A DNA stretch of 64,000 bases from an uncultured Clostridia bacterium. Its GTDB lineage: Bacteria; Bacillota; Clostridia; Oscillospirales; Ruminococcaceae. The DNA lies in the NCBI GenBank assembly GCA_947383835.1, contig CANDEV010000004.1, positions 1 to 64,000 of the forward strand, in the 5' to 3' direction. Shown piece by piece: positions 1 to 8,235 of the stretch (position 1 is its first letter; each line of letters opens with the position of its first letter). Below the pieces are notes generated by a model. It saw only the letters and a list, made by a program, of their open reading frames with translations, did not search any database and had not been told where the DNA came from. Both the position numbers and the translations under genes were made by a program.

Positions 1-120
1 TTTGCTTTTCTCATTTCTTTATTATATCATATTATGCGCTATTTGTCCACACCTAGAGTTTACAAGAGCAAGCTTAACATGGTTAAAACCTCAGGAAGTA
101 TAGGTTTCATGTAAAAATCC

Positions 121-163
121 AATACCTTGTTATGGGCTTATAAAATCATAACAAGGTATTTTT
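121..163 (+). terminator. Hairpin terminator
   Basis: A 14-bp perfect inverted repeat (121-134 and 147-160) with a 12-nt loop is followed by a short T-rich run. It lies at the left edge, so the gene it would end is outside the window or lost. The remaining bases 1-411 are AT-rich and show no coding signal. Confidence 0.7.
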
Positions 164-419
164 ATAATGATGTCATTTCGCAGAGATGTTTATAAGTCCT
201 GTCCTTTAACGTTACGAAAATTTAAGAAAAGTTAGAACAAACATGATAGGCATAAACATTTTCAAATGACGTAAATACGCATTTTTTTCGCAAAGCAAAT
301 AGGAAAAGTTAAAAAATACTCTTTAATATAATAGAATAGGACTGCTTCGCTTAAAAGGGTATCCTATTTTGGCAGGGTAAATGTCGTGTTTATGGGTGTT
401 TAGGTTATTTTGTGTTTTT

Positions 420-580
420 AGTAATGAATTGTACGCCCGTGATACAAGGTATATTTGTTTCAGTAGTAAATCCGATGTTGATCAATGATTTTGGCGGAAA
501 TACACTGAGAAAAGCTAAGACGAATAAAAAGGATGCTGTAAAAATCGCCTCCTATGCGCTTAACTATTGGATTGATCTGA
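420..580 (+). pseudogene. IS110-family transposase remnant
   Basis: About 50 codons resemble the DEDD-type IS110/IS1111 transposase: 'VVNPMLINDFGGN' then 'LRKAKTNKKDAVKIASYAL' matches the conserved stretch around the second acidic residue (NPLLxK...RKxKTDKxDAxxIA). No start codon, N-terminal acidic motif or C-terminal Transposase_20 part is present. The reading continues by chance into the antisense of the neighbouring nitroreductase fragment near 570-590. It is a decayed internal piece, not a working element. The family call rests on motif recognition over a short span. Confidence 0.7.
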
Positions 581-832
581 AGCAGTCCATGCTCTGCTGT
601 GTTCCGAACAAACTATTATTGCAAGCGGCGCGCCGTATATATTTGCGGCTTTCCCGATTTTATTCAGTCCCTCGCTGCTTTGGACTGCAATAAGCCGTAC
701 AGGCTGCAAATTTGCCGCTGTTGGAGCAACGTGCGCCGCATACAAGATTTTATCAAGCTTTTCCCGTTCAACCTTTTTATCCGAATATTTGCGGACAGAA
801 TAACGTGATTTTGCGATTTCTAAAAAGTTCAT
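560..832 (-). pseudogene. Nitroreductase-family protein, 3'-truncated
   Basis: The first ~80 residues are a clear nitroreductase start: 'NFLEIAKSRYSVRKY' is the FMN-binding SRRSVRxF-type motif, followed by 'APTAANLQPVRLIAV'. Family members run 170-220 residues as FMN-dependent NAD(P)H oxidoreductases, but here the frame ends after 'CSEHSRAW' exactly where IS110-like sequence begins. The gene lost its C-terminal half, including the rest of the flavin pocket, so it is almost certainly inactive. It is divergent from the HxlR regulator at 959, a common arrangement for HxlR-controlled redox enzymes. Confidence 0.85.
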
Positions 833-914
833 AGCTTTTCCTCCTGTTAGTATTGATTTTCAGGTTTCCCTGCAATATAATTATAATATCAGCCTGACAA
901 AAAATCAAGAATGC

Positions 915-942
915 ACTTTTTAGGTATATACTATCCAAAAAG
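915..942. promoter_or_regulatory. Palindromic operator before the HxlR gene
   Basis: The 28-bp imperfect palindrome ACTTTTTAGGTA/TACTATCCAAAAAGT lies 17 bp upstream of the HxlR start and between the divergent nitroreductase and HxlR genes. HxlR/YodB-type regulators bind AT-rich palindromes in such intergenic regions. That this is the autoregulatory site is inference. Confidence 0.5.
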
Positions 943-958
943 TAAGTAAGGAGAAAAA

Positions 959-1312
959 ATGCGTACAAATATTACTTATAATTGTCCCGTTGAAGCAACT
1001 ATCGACTTGATAGGCGGAAAATACAAAGCCGTCATTCTTTGGCACCTTATGGGTAAAACCTTAAGGTACAGCGAGCTTCACAGATTGATACCGAGAGCTA
1101 CCGACAAAATGCTTGCCCAGCAGCTTCGTGAACTGGAGAATGACGGTTTGATAAGCAGAAAGGTGTACCCCGTTGTGCCGCCAAAAACAGAGTATTCATT
1201 GACCGATTTCGGAAAAACTCTTGTACCTATATTAGACGCTATGTGCAATTGGGGCGCCGATTATCTTGACGAACTGAATATTGGATCGGCTTGCTGCAAT
1301 AACAAGCTTTAA
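959..1312 (+). CDS. HxlR-family winged-helix transcriptional regulator
   Basis: This 117-residue protein has the complete HxlR domain: 'CPVEATIDLIGGKYKAVILWHL' at residues 9-30 (split here as CPVEATIDLIGG and KYKAVILWHL), the recognition part 'LRYSELHRLIP', and 'LRELENDGLISRKVY' leading into the wing and 'YSLTDFGKTL'. Cys9 is at the position of the redox-sensing cysteine of YodB/HypR relatives. Such proteins repress or activate adjacent reductases in response to aldehydes, quinones or hypochlorite. AAGGAG precedes the ATG. Its probable target, the divergent nitroreductase, is broken, so the regulator may be orphaned. Confidence 0.9.
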   Translation: MRTNITYNCPVEATIDLIGGKYKAVILWHLMGKTLRYSELHRLIPRATDKMLAQQLRELENDGLISRKVYPVVPPKTEYSLTDFGKTLVPILDAMCNWGADYLDELNIGSACCNNKL

Positions 1313-1337
1313 ATCACAGGTGAAAAAATAAATAGTA

Positions 1338-2687
1338 TCAGCTTTTTGCTGACCTTGTCCACTTGCCGCCCTTATACCGTATAACGCTCATTACCGCCGT
1401 AAGCAGCCACGTCAGACAGGTAGTACCCCAAACTGCCCAGTGCCCCACGGCGGGAATGTTCACCAGAATTATCGCAAAGCCCACCCTGCCTGCAATTTCC
1501 GCAACGCCGTTTATCATTGCGTAGCCTACGTCCCCCGCGCCGTTAAGCAGACCCCTTGTGGTATGAATAACACCCAGCGGGAAGTAAAAACACGCCGAGA
1601 GCTTTAATGCCGCCGCGCCTATGGCGATTACCTCCATATCCTGCTGCTTCAGGAAAATACCCATGATATTTTCACTTAAAAGGAAAAATGTGCCAAGCAT
1701 TAATGCTGAAAATATTCCAACCGCTTTAAGGCTTTGGTGATAACCCTTTACAGCACGATCCGCTTTCCCGGAGCCGATATTCTGTCCCGCAAAGGTAGAT
1801 ACTGCCACGTTCAGAGAGGCAAATGGCTGCTGAATAAGCTGTTCTATACGCATTGTAGCGGTATAAGCCGACACTACCGTATCTTCAAAGCGGTTTGCAG
1901 TGCGCTGCAAATATGCCATTGAAAGCGAGATCAGCGCGTTTTGGAATGAGATAGGCGCGCCTGTTTTTATGCACTTTATCACTATGCTTTTATTTGGAAC
2001 AGCGTGTCCTCGTTTCAGTTTAAAACACGGGTTTTTGCAAAACGCAAAAATTATGCTCCCTGCCGCGGAAACTCCCTGTGCTGTAATTGTCGCCCAAGCC
2101 GCGCCGTTCACGCCCATATCGAAGCCAACTACAAAAAGCAAGTCCAGACCCGCATTTAGGAGACTTGCTATTATCAGAAAAACGAGCGGCGTCTTTGAGT
2201 CCCCAAGGGAGCGCATTACCGCGTTTATCCAGTTGTACGCCGAAACAGCGACTGTCCCCGCGCAGGATATTCTCATGTACCCCAAAGCCGCGTCGAAAAA
2301 GCTTTCACGGGTGTTCAGCAGCCGCAGTATATTCGGCGCAAAAACAACCGATATCAGACTTATCAAAATTCCGAACGCTCCCATGACATAGGCGGAATTT
2401 GCAATAAGCCTCTTCACGTCCTCGGTTTTGCCTGCACCGAAGCTTTGGGCAATGAGGATCCCCGCGCCTGTTGCAAGTCCGTAACAAAGATTGTAAAACA
2501 AAAACGTTGCGGAACCTGTAGAGCCAACCGCACCCAAAGCGTCCGCTCCCAAAAACTTTCCGACTATCGCCGAATCTACAATATTGTAAAGCTGCTGAAA
2601 AAGATTGCCCGCAAGCAGGGGGAGCGTGAAAAACAGTATGTGCTTCAGTTCGCTGCCCTCGGTCATATTTCTTGTGTATGTACCCAT
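1338..2687 (-). CDS. MATE-family multidrug efflux transporter
   Basis: About 449 residues with 12 predicted hydrophobic segments, the usual MATE size. The N-terminus 'LPLLAGNLFQQLYNIVDSA' and 'GADALGAVGSTGS' are typical of the NorM/DinF-like Firmicutes branch, as is 'GQNIGSGKADRA' at the start of the second half. MATE proteins expel cationic drugs by Na+ or H+ antiport across the membrane. The start at 2687 (MGTYTRN) is preferred over longer frames because AAAGGG lies 8 nt before it. A large imperfect palindrome lies just upstream at 2714-2750. No cognate regulator gene is adjacent. Substrate cannot be predicted. Confidence 0.93.
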   Translation of the reverse strand: MGTYTRNMTEGSELKHILFFTLPLLAGNLFQQLYNIVDSAIVGKFLGADALGAVGSTGSATFLFYNLCYGLATGAGILIAQSFGAGKTEDVKRLIANSAYVMGAFGILISLISVVFAPNILRLLNTRESFFDAALGYMRISCAGTVAVSAYNWINAVMRSLGDSKTPLVFLIIASLLNAGLDLLFVVGFDMGVNGAAWATITAQGVSAAGSIIFAFCKNPCFKLKRGHAVPNKSIVIKCIKTGAPISFQNALISLSMAYLQRTANRFEDTVVSAYTATMRIEQLIQQPFASLNVAVSTFAGQNIGSGKADRAVKGYHQSLKAVGIFSALMLGTFFLLSENIMGIFLKQQDMEVIAIGAAALKLSACFYFPLGVIHTTRGLLNGAGDVGYAMINGVAEIAGRVGFAIILVNIPAVGHWAVWGTTCLTWLLTAVMSVIRYKGGKWTRSAKS

Positions 2688-2713
2688 GTTTTTATCCCTT
2701 TCAAAAACGCAAA

Positions 2714-2750
2714 TCAAACCTTAAGTTCTGTTCTTGAACCTAAAGTTTGA
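2714..2750. promoter_or_regulatory. Imperfect palindrome upstream of the MATE gene
   Basis: Two 15-bp arms, TCAAACCTTAAGTTC (714-728) and GAACCTAAAGTTTGA (736-750), are complementary except at two positions and separated by 7 bp. The site lies 27 bp before the efflux gene start, where a repressor or MerR-type activator would act. The binding protein is unknown. Confidence 0.5.
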
Positions 2751-2767
2751 TTTTTATATTTATAGTT

Positions 2768-5179
2768 TTATCCGCAGTATTCCACAGCGTCAACAGTAAG
2801 ACTGCCTGATTGAACCGCAAGTCTGATTTTGTGTCTTCCTTTCAAAAGTGCCTTTGAATAGCTGCATTGTCTCGGCATTGTTTTGTATGCTTTGGCGCTT
2901 TCAATAAATTCGCCGTTATCGTACACCTTTATCTCCGCCTCCTCCGTTTCACCGATAACCGCAAATCCGCTTCCCTCAAATTCAAATTCAAAATAGCTTT
3001 CGGAAATTGATTTAGACAGCGTTCTGTTAAAATGAATGTAACCCTGCGCGATTTTTCTCTCCCACTCGCCGCCGTAAGTGATCGCCTCGTCATGGTCGTC
3101 AAGCCTTTTCACAACGGGAGCATAGCCGTCTATAGACGATATTCTTAATTTGCGGAAAATATTTTTATACAGTCCGCTGCCAATTGAAACACGTCCCGAA
3201 TTCTGGTATGCGCCGTTGTCTGAAAATTCGGCAATTATATTTCCATCAACCTCGGCGGTAATGCTTCTGTCGGCTGCTGTAAGCCTTACACCGTGCCATG
3301 ACTTGCTGTCAAAGTCCGCAAGCGTTCCCGATAAAATAATGTCCGAGTTCTTTTTCAGCGTCCATTTGCCGTCTGCGAAAATGTTCATTGCATAGCCGTT
3401 TTCAGCGGTGTCAACCGCAAGGTCGGAGGTGAGATACCGTACTCCCAATGAGATGTAATTGTCTGCCTCGGGGCTTTCAAGACGAAATTCAATTTCCGCG
3501 GAGTAATTGCACCAGCGGTCGTCCCCAAGCGTGGTAATGGGAGACGGCGTTTTTTTGTACCAGTCCACAGGCTTGATACTCTTGTCTATCATCTGCATAA
3601 GGACTTTTTTTCCTTCCGCAGACGCGATCTCAAACGCCCCGCCGTAGTCGGTGGTGTAAAGCGGAGCATTTCCCCGTGAAGCAAGAAATTCCGCCGAATA
3701 GTCAAAGCCGTCGGAATAGTTCACGTCAAGAGGAATGTCGCGCCGTTCCCGAATAACAATCGGCTTGCAGCTTTTTTTGTCAACGGTGGTGATCGTTAAA
3801 AGCGAGTATGGCGCAGCTTCGATATAGAAACTGAACTTGCCGTTTAATTTCTGCGGCAGGAACGTGCCGAGACATTTCAGATAGTTTGCATCGAATTTTT
3901 GTCCGCTGTCCGGACCTCTCGTTTCCCAAACGTCAAGCGAGGAATTTGATTTCGCCATATTTTCAAAAATAAAGTCGTAGCAGCGCGTGTCAGGACTGTC
4001 GTTGCAGATAATAATAGTGTAGTCTCCCGTGTCAGGGTCGGTAACGGTCATATAGTTGTCAGAGGTCTCGGAAATTGAGTGGTTCTCTTTGCCGTCGCCG
4101 AAGCAGCCGCTGTCCACAAACCGCCAGCCTTTTTCTATAAAACGCGTAAAATGTGCGGACGTCCAAATTCCGCTGTCCGCCTCAAAATAACCGCTCCATG
4201 GCGTGTTAGCGGTCAACAGTCCTTTCGGGAAATAGCTTACTCCCGAATAGTACGCCGCCGCTGCGGGCTGGTACTCGTACATTGTCATCCTGCCGTTGAA
4301 GTATCCGTTTATGATTCTGTTGCAAACGTCCAGCGCGCCGTTTGTACCGCTTATTCCAACGCCGTCGCTGTTTACGGCAAGCCGTGCTATGTTGGAAGAG
4401 GCAATGCCCTCGGTGTACCATATCTCCTTGTCATATTTTTTGTTCAGCAGAAGCGCGTTTTCGTCGGCATGGGTGTTGTAATGCTCGCCCAATATGTCTA
4501 CCGCGTTCCGAAGCCTTTCATTTTTCATCATTTCGTCGGCAATACGCCATGTTCCGACCTCGTCCGAAGCAACTATTTTGATGTCGCTGTAATCGTATCG
4601 GCAGTTTGTCTCGGATTTCAAGTGTTCGGAAAAATATATCAGCCAGTCGGTATCTATGTTATTCGTTTCATTCGAGTCAGGGCTGACGTGGGTGAACTTT
4701 ATTCCATAGGTCTCGTAAGCGGCGTCAAGAGCTGCCTTGTACCATTTGTATCTTGCGGCAAAGCCGTCCTCGCGGAACTTTTCAAACGCCGTTGCTACCC
4801 ACGCAGGCTCTCCCCACCTTAGCAAGTCCACAGTGATATCGGGATTGATACTAAGCGCGTCTGCCGCAAACATAAAGCCTGCGCCTCTGGTCACGTCCGC
4901 CTTTTCGTCAGCATGGCGCATTATGGACGGCTCCGTACCCGAAGAAGAATTTATGTCCGCGCCGTATTCAAGCTTGATATGAGTAAGTCCTGCGCCGCAG
5001 TCTGGCTTGAAGAGCAAATTCATTATCTCCCAATAGGCGTCGGGGTTTTTCACCTTGTAATCCATTAGCAGCCGCGAGGAATTATTACCCGTCACTGTAC
5101 CAAGTCCTCTGTAAACTGTCCCCTTGTCCATGTTGACGGTCTTTCCGTCAATTATTACTTTTGTGCATTTCCTTTCCAT
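2768..5179 (-). CDS. Glycoside hydrolase family 59 (galactosylceramidase-like) with C-terminal binding modules
   Basis: An 803-residue protein without a signal peptide. Residues ~10-330 carry the GH59 TIM barrel: 'YRGLGTVTGNNSSRLLMDY', 'LLFKPDCGAGLTHIKLEYG' and 'GTEPSIMRH' match the family's conserved N-terminal blocks. 'SPDSNETN' supplies the likely acid/base Glu and 'IWYTEG' the likely nucleophile Glu. The later ~450 residues hold beta-rich segments: a laminin-G/concanavalin-like region (~560-690) and a final CBM-like module. GH59 includes beta-galactosidases and galactocerebrosidases; a plant galactoside is the likely substrate here (inference). It lies downstream of the GH51-DUF6171 operon on the same strand. 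GGGAGG precedes the ATG. Confidence 0.85.
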   Translation of the reverse strand: MERKCTKVIIDGKTVNMDKGTVYRGLGTVTGNNSSRLLMDYKVKNPDAYWEIMNLLFKPDCGAGLTHIKLEYGADINSSSGTEPSIMRHADEKADVTRGAGFMFAADALSINPDITVDLLRWGEPAWVATAFEKFREDGFAARYKWYKAALDAAYETYGIKFTHVSPDSNETNNIDTDWLIYFSEHLKSETNCRYDYSDIKIVASDEVGTWRIADEMMKNERLRNAVDILGEHYNTHADENALLLNKKYDKEIWYTEGIASSNIARLAVNSDGVGISGTNGALDVCNRIINGYFNGRMTMYEYQPAAAAYYSGVSYFPKGLLTANTPWSGYFEADSGIWTSAHFTRFIEKGWRFVDSGCFGDGKENHSISETSDNYMTVTDPDTGDYTIIICNDSPDTRCYDFIFENMAKSNSSLDVWETRGPDSGQKFDANYLKCLGTFLPQKLNGKFSFYIEAAPYSLLTITTVDKKSCKPIVIRERRDIPLDVNYSDGFDYSAEFLASRGNAPLYTTDYGGAFEIASAEGKKVLMQMIDKSIKPVDWYKKTPSPITTLGDDRWCNYSAEIEFRLESPEADNYISLGVRYLTSDLAVDTAENGYAMNIFADGKWTLKKNSDIILSGTLADFDSKSWHGVRLTAADRSITAEVDGNIIAEFSDNGAYQNSGRVSIGSGLYKNIFRKLRISSIDGYAPVVKRLDDHDEAITYGGEWERKIAQGYIHFNRTLSKSISESYFEFEFEGSGFAVIGETEEAEIKVYDNGEFIESAKAYKTMPRQCSYSKALLKGRHKIRLAVQSGSLTVDAVEYCG

Positions 5180-5202
5180 AGCGTCCTCCCTGATAACGCA
5201 TT

Positions 5203-5237
5203 TAAACTCACGGTTTTGTTGAAAAACCGTGAGTTTA
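5203..5237 (+). terminator. Hairpin between GH59 and DUF6171 genes
   Basis: A 15-bp perfect inverted repeat (5203-5217 and 5223-5237) with loop GTTGA. The T-run follows the stem only on the plus strand. On the minus strand, the direction of the genes, the stem ends 23 nt before the GH59 start with no U-tract, so it may attenuate rather than stop operon readthrough. Confidence 0.6.
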
Positions 5238-5260
5238 TTTTTTGTATTTAAGGTTTAAAT

Positions 5261-5524
5261 TCACCAAAGGTGTTTTTCATGCGGACAATCCATATCAGCT
5301 TTTGCGGCGCGAAGCTCCACAAAGCAGCCGCATTTTCCGCAAGTGCCCTCGCCTAAAAAATCGCAGCCTCTGCAAATTTCCAGTCTTCGGCGGTATTCTT
5401 TTTCATCGGTACGCCTTTCCGAGGGCAAGGCGGCGATAAGCTCTTTTATAGAATTGTACACTCCGTCCCTGTCTATTTCCTCAAAAAGACATTTTCGGCA
5501 GAACGGTTTATCGGCGGTGCTCAT
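5261..5524 (-). CDS. DUF6171-like small cysteine-rich protein
   Basis: An 87-residue soluble protein with four Cys pairs: 'CRKC' near the N-terminus, 'CRGC', 'CGKCGC' and a final 'DCPH'. This spacing suggests a zinc- or iron-sulfur-binding fold, as in the uncharacterised DUF6171 family. The start at 5524 overlaps the GH51 stop as ATGA, so the two genes are translationally coupled. An upstream in-frame Met lies inside GH51 and is less likely. Function unknown; coupling to an arabinofuranosidase gene may be incidental. Confidence 0.75.
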   Translation of the reverse strand: MSTADKPFCRKCLFEEIDRDGVYNSIKELIAALPSERRTDEKEYRRRLEICRGCDFLGEGTCGKCGCFVELRAAKADMDCPHEKHLW

Positions 5525-6993
5525 GAAAGAATTACCGAAACAACGGAGCATGGCGGCAGCACCGCAGAGACTGCGCCGTTGTTAAGACTTACGGAAAATT
5601 CCTTTGGAACGACCTTTTCACCGTTTTCAAAATCATTGAGAGCGTGGCACTCTTCGGTAAGTATTTTTGCTTCCGCCGCGCTTGCAGCAAATCCCAATAC
5701 GCTGCATGAAATCTCAGCTTCATCGTCAATAGAGCAGTTTGCAAGAGTAACTGTAAGCTTGCCGTCCTTAACGCTTGCGGAGCAGGAAACTATAGGTACA
5801 GAAGATGAACTTGCAGTTTGGTTGTCGTAATGGCAGTACACAGCTTCTCCGCCCTGATGCGATTTGAAAAGATCGAAAACATGATATGTGGGAGTAAGAA
5901 CCATTTTCTCCCCCTCGGTAAGAACAAGAGACTGAAGCACATTTACCGCCTGTGCAAGATTTGCCATTATAACGCGGTCGGAATGTCTGTTGAAGATATT
6001 AAGATTGCAGGCGGCAACAATAGCGTCCCGCATGGTGTTCTGCTGATAGAGGAAGCCCGGATTTGTGCCTTCCTCAACATCATACCAGCAGCCCCACTCG
6101 TCCACGATCAAACCTATCTTGTGCTGCGGGTCGTAACGATCCATGATCTCTCCGTGACGGGTGATAAGTTCCTCCATATAGAGAGTCTTTGAGATGGTGG
6201 CGTAGTACTCCTCCGAGGTGAAATCGCGGGCGCTGCCTTTTTTGCCCCAGTCGCCTGTGGGCAGTGTGTAATAGTGGAGGGAAATACCGCGGGTGTGCCA
6301 CTCGTTCAGATTTTTCATCATGACCTCTGTCCAATTGTAATCATCCGCACTCGGACCGCAGGCGATCTTGAACAGCTCGTTGCCGCTGAAATTCTTGCAG
6401 AACGTCTGATAACGACGGTATTCGTCCGCATAATATTCGGGACGCATACTTCCGCCGCAGCCCCAGTTTTCGTTGCCAATGCCGAGATATTTCAGCTTCC
6501 AGGGCTTCTCTCTGCCGTTCTGCTTACGCAGGTCAGCCATGGGGGACACACCGTCAAAGGTAATGTATTCGATCCATTCAGCAAGCTCCTGAACTGTGCC
6601 GCTGCCAAGATTTCCCGCAAGATAAGGCTCGCAGCCGATTTGCTCGCAGAGGTCAAAAAACTCATGAGTGCCGAATGAATTGTCCTCCGTCACGCCGCCC
6701 CAGTTGGTGTTTATCATTTTTTTGCGGGCGGATTTTTCACCGATACCGTCCTTCCAATGGTATTCGTCAGCAAAGCAGCCGCCCGGCCAGCGCAGAACGG
6801 GGAGCTTTATTTTTTTGAAAGCTTCCGCAATATCGGTGCGTATGCCGCGGACATTGGGGATAGAGGAATTTTCACCAACGTAAATACCGTTGTAAATGCA
6901 TCTTCCGAGATGCTCGGCAAAATGACCGTATATTTCGGGATTTATTTTTGATATCTTGTCCTCGGCATTTATTTGTACGGCGATCTTTTTCAT
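5521..6993 (-). CDS. abfA: Alpha-L-arabinofuranosidase, GH51
   Basis: A 490-residue intracellular enzyme that releases terminal arabinofuranose from arabinoxylan or arabinan oligosaccharides by a retaining mechanism. 'INPEIYGHFAEHLGRCIYNG' opens the barrel, and 'LPVLRWPGGCFADEYHW' is the family signature. 'GIGNENWGCGG' carries the acid/base Glu and 'IVDEWGCWYD' the nucleophile Glu. The C-terminal ~130 residues form the usual beta domain. There is no signal peptide, so substrates must be imported oligomers. It is divergent from an AraC regulator (7118) with only 124 bp between, suggesting inducible control, and is coupled to the DUF6171 gene downstream. Confidence 0.96.
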   Translation of the reverse strand: MKKIAVQINAEDKISKINPEIYGHFAEHLGRCIYNGIYVGENSSIPNVRGIRTDIAEAFKKIKLPVLRWPGGCFADEYHWKDGIGEKSARKKMINTNWGGVTEDNSFGTHEFFDLCEQIGCEPYLAGNLGSGTVQELAEWIEYITFDGVSPMADLRKQNGREKPWKLKYLGIGNENWGCGGSMRPEYYADEYRRYQTFCKNFSGNELFKIACGPSADDYNWTEVMMKNLNEWHTRGISLHYYTLPTGDWGKKGSARDFTSEEYYATISKTLYMEELITRHGEIMDRYDPQHKIGLIVDEWGCWYDVEEGTNPGFLYQQNTMRDAIVAACNLNIFNRHSDRVIMANLAQAVNVLQSLVLTEGEKMVLTPTYHVFDLFKSHQGGEAVYCHYDNQTASSSSVPIVSCSASVKDGKLTVTLANCSIDDEAEISCSVLGFAASAAEAKILTEECHALNDFENGEKVVPKEFSVSLNNGAVSAVLPPCSVVSVILS

Positions 6994-7042
6994 ATTATCA
7001 GCGACCTTTCAGCAATAAATTTACTGTAATCTATTTTACCAC

Positions 7043-7071
7043 TTGACAAAAAAATTGCAATGATGTATCAT
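7043..7071 (+). promoter_or_regulatory. Sigma-A promoter of the araC-type gene
   Basis: TTGACA (7043-7048), 17-bp spacer, TATCAT (7066-7071), 46 bp before the AraC-type start. It lies in the 124-bp divergent region shared with abfA. No equally good promoter is visible for abfA, consistent with abfA needing an activator. Confidence 0.75.
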
Positions 7072-7117
7072 ATTTTTATACTGACAAATCCTATCATTTT
7101 AAAGGAGCGAAACTGTT

Positions 7118-7924
7118 ATGATGACTATGAATACAATGGGAATGAATTTCAAGCACAACAGAGACTTTGAAATAAACCGTCCCAACGGCTCGGGAGACAA
7201 TCTTCTGATAATCTTCAAAACCGCCGCCGAAGCCGAAATAAACGGAAAAACAGTTGATGTCCTGCCAAACAGCGCAATTCTGTATTCTGTAGGCGCACCG
7301 CAGTTTTACAGAGCCTGCGGGGACGTTTACATAAACCACTGGATACATATGGACTGCTGCGAGAACGATGATTTCCACAAAACAACAGGACTGACCTTTA
7401 ATAAGATTATAAAGCTTGCAAACGTTTCCGATGCAGAGGATATCATTCATATGATGAGCCGCGAGGAGCTGTCAGACCTGCCGTCAAAAAGCAAATATAT
7501 GGATCTGCTTATAAAAATGCTTTTGCTCAGGCTTGGCGACAGCGGCAGAGGCAGCACCTCCATTGCGGCAAATCCGCATTACAGCGAGCTTAGGCAGCTT
7601 CGTGCCGATATATACAGCAGTCCGGGTCAGTACAGCTCAATAGACAGCATAGCGGTTAAAGTAAATTTAAGTCCGCCCCATTTCCAGCGGCTGTACAAGG
7701 AGCAGTTCGGCGTAAGCTGTTACGAGGATCTGCTGTCCGCAAAAACAAAGGCGGCGCAGTACTATCTGAAAAATACAAATATGACCGTCAAGGAGATTTC
7801 CTCTGTCTGCGGCTATGAAAACGATGTTTGTTTCATGCGCAGATTCAAGCAGCGTACGGGACTTACACCGACAGAGTACAGGGGCGGGGAACGTCACACA
7901 GCGAGCGTACCCTTTAATTTATAA
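7118..7924 (+). CDS. AraC-family transcriptional regulator
   Basis: A 268-residue protein: an N-terminal cupin-like sensing domain (~1-140) and a C-terminal double helix-turn-helix (~165-262). 'SIDSIAVKVNLSPPHFQRLYKEQFG' spans the first HTH (SIDSIAVKVNLSPPHFQRL then YKEQFG), and 'MTVKEISSVCGYENDVCF' with 'FMRRFKQRTGLTPTEYR' is the classic second HTH. AraC proteins of this kind activate sugar-use genes on binding a ligand. The divergent GH51 gene is the obvious target, and an arabinose-type ligand is inferred from it. GGAG precedes the start, and a strong promoter lies at 7043. Confidence 0.93.
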   Translation: MMTMNTMGMNFKHNRDFEINRPNGSGDNLLIIFKTAAEAEINGKTVDVLPNSAILYSVGAPQFYRACGDVYINHWIHMDCCENDDFHKTTGLTFNKIIKLANVSDAEDIIHMMSREELSDLPSKSKYMDLLIKMLLLRLGDSGRGSTSIAANPHYSELRQLRADIYSSPGQYSSIDSIAVKVNLSPPHFQRLYKEQFGVSCYEDLLSAKTKAAQYYLKNTNMTVKEISSVCGYENDVCFMRRFKQRTGLTPTEYRGGERHTASVPFNL

Positions 7925-7951
7925 AAACCTTAATTTGATTGATAAATAACT

Positions 7952-8133
7952 TTAGAACCTGTCTTTACAAGCTGTATGCAAGTCTTTTTGGCAATCTTTT
8001 GTCGAACTCTGCGTTAAAAATCCTTGCCATACGCGATGTATGCAAAAAGCCAAAGCTTTTGCGGATTTTTGCCTTGATTTCAGCAAAATCTTGCCAAAAA
8101 TCCGCACACACATCTTGTGAAGACAGATTCTTA
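7952..8133. repeat. Palindromic MITE-like repeat, AGAACCTGTCTTCACA family, copy 1
   Basis: About 180 bp whose ends TTAGAACCTGTCTTTACAAG and TCTAAGAATCTGTCTTCACA (minus) are inverted copies, with long internal complementarity (CGGATTTTTGCC / GGCAAAAATCCG type). It is the inverted partner of the repeat at 9144-9305. No coding potential. It begins 28 bp after the AraC-type stop. Confidence 0.85.
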
Positions 8134-8169
8134 GAAAAGCTGCGTATTACTGCGCAGCTTTTCTTTTTC
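8133..8169 (+). terminator. Rho-independent terminator
   Basis: A 12-bp perfect stem (AGAAAAGCTGCG 8133-8144, CGCAGCTTTTCT 8153-8164) followed by TTTTCTG. It stops plus-strand transcription from the AraC-type gene after the palindromic repeat. Confidence 0.8.
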
Positions 8170-8198
8170 TGTCATGAGCTATTTTCTTGTTAACATAG

Positions 8199-8229
8199 AA
8201 AAACCGTCGGTTTAAAGCCGACGGTTTTT
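8199..8229. terminator. Bidirectional terminator
   Basis: A 12-bp perfect stem AAAAACCGTCGG / CCGACGGTTTTT with loop TTTAAAG. A-run and T-run on either side let it work both ways. It lies 7 bp after the methyltransferase stop. Confidence 0.85.
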
Positions 8230-8235
8230 TATCAA

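Noticed and set aside
4079..4822. 247-codon plus-strand ORF inside GH59
   Set aside because: It is antisense to a clear GH59 gene and has no recognisable domain.
7939..8193. Plus-strand ORF of 84 codons after the AraC-type gene
   Set aside because: It lies wholly in a palindromic repeat and its terminator, with no ribosome site; the repeat's other copy at 9144 has no matching ORF.
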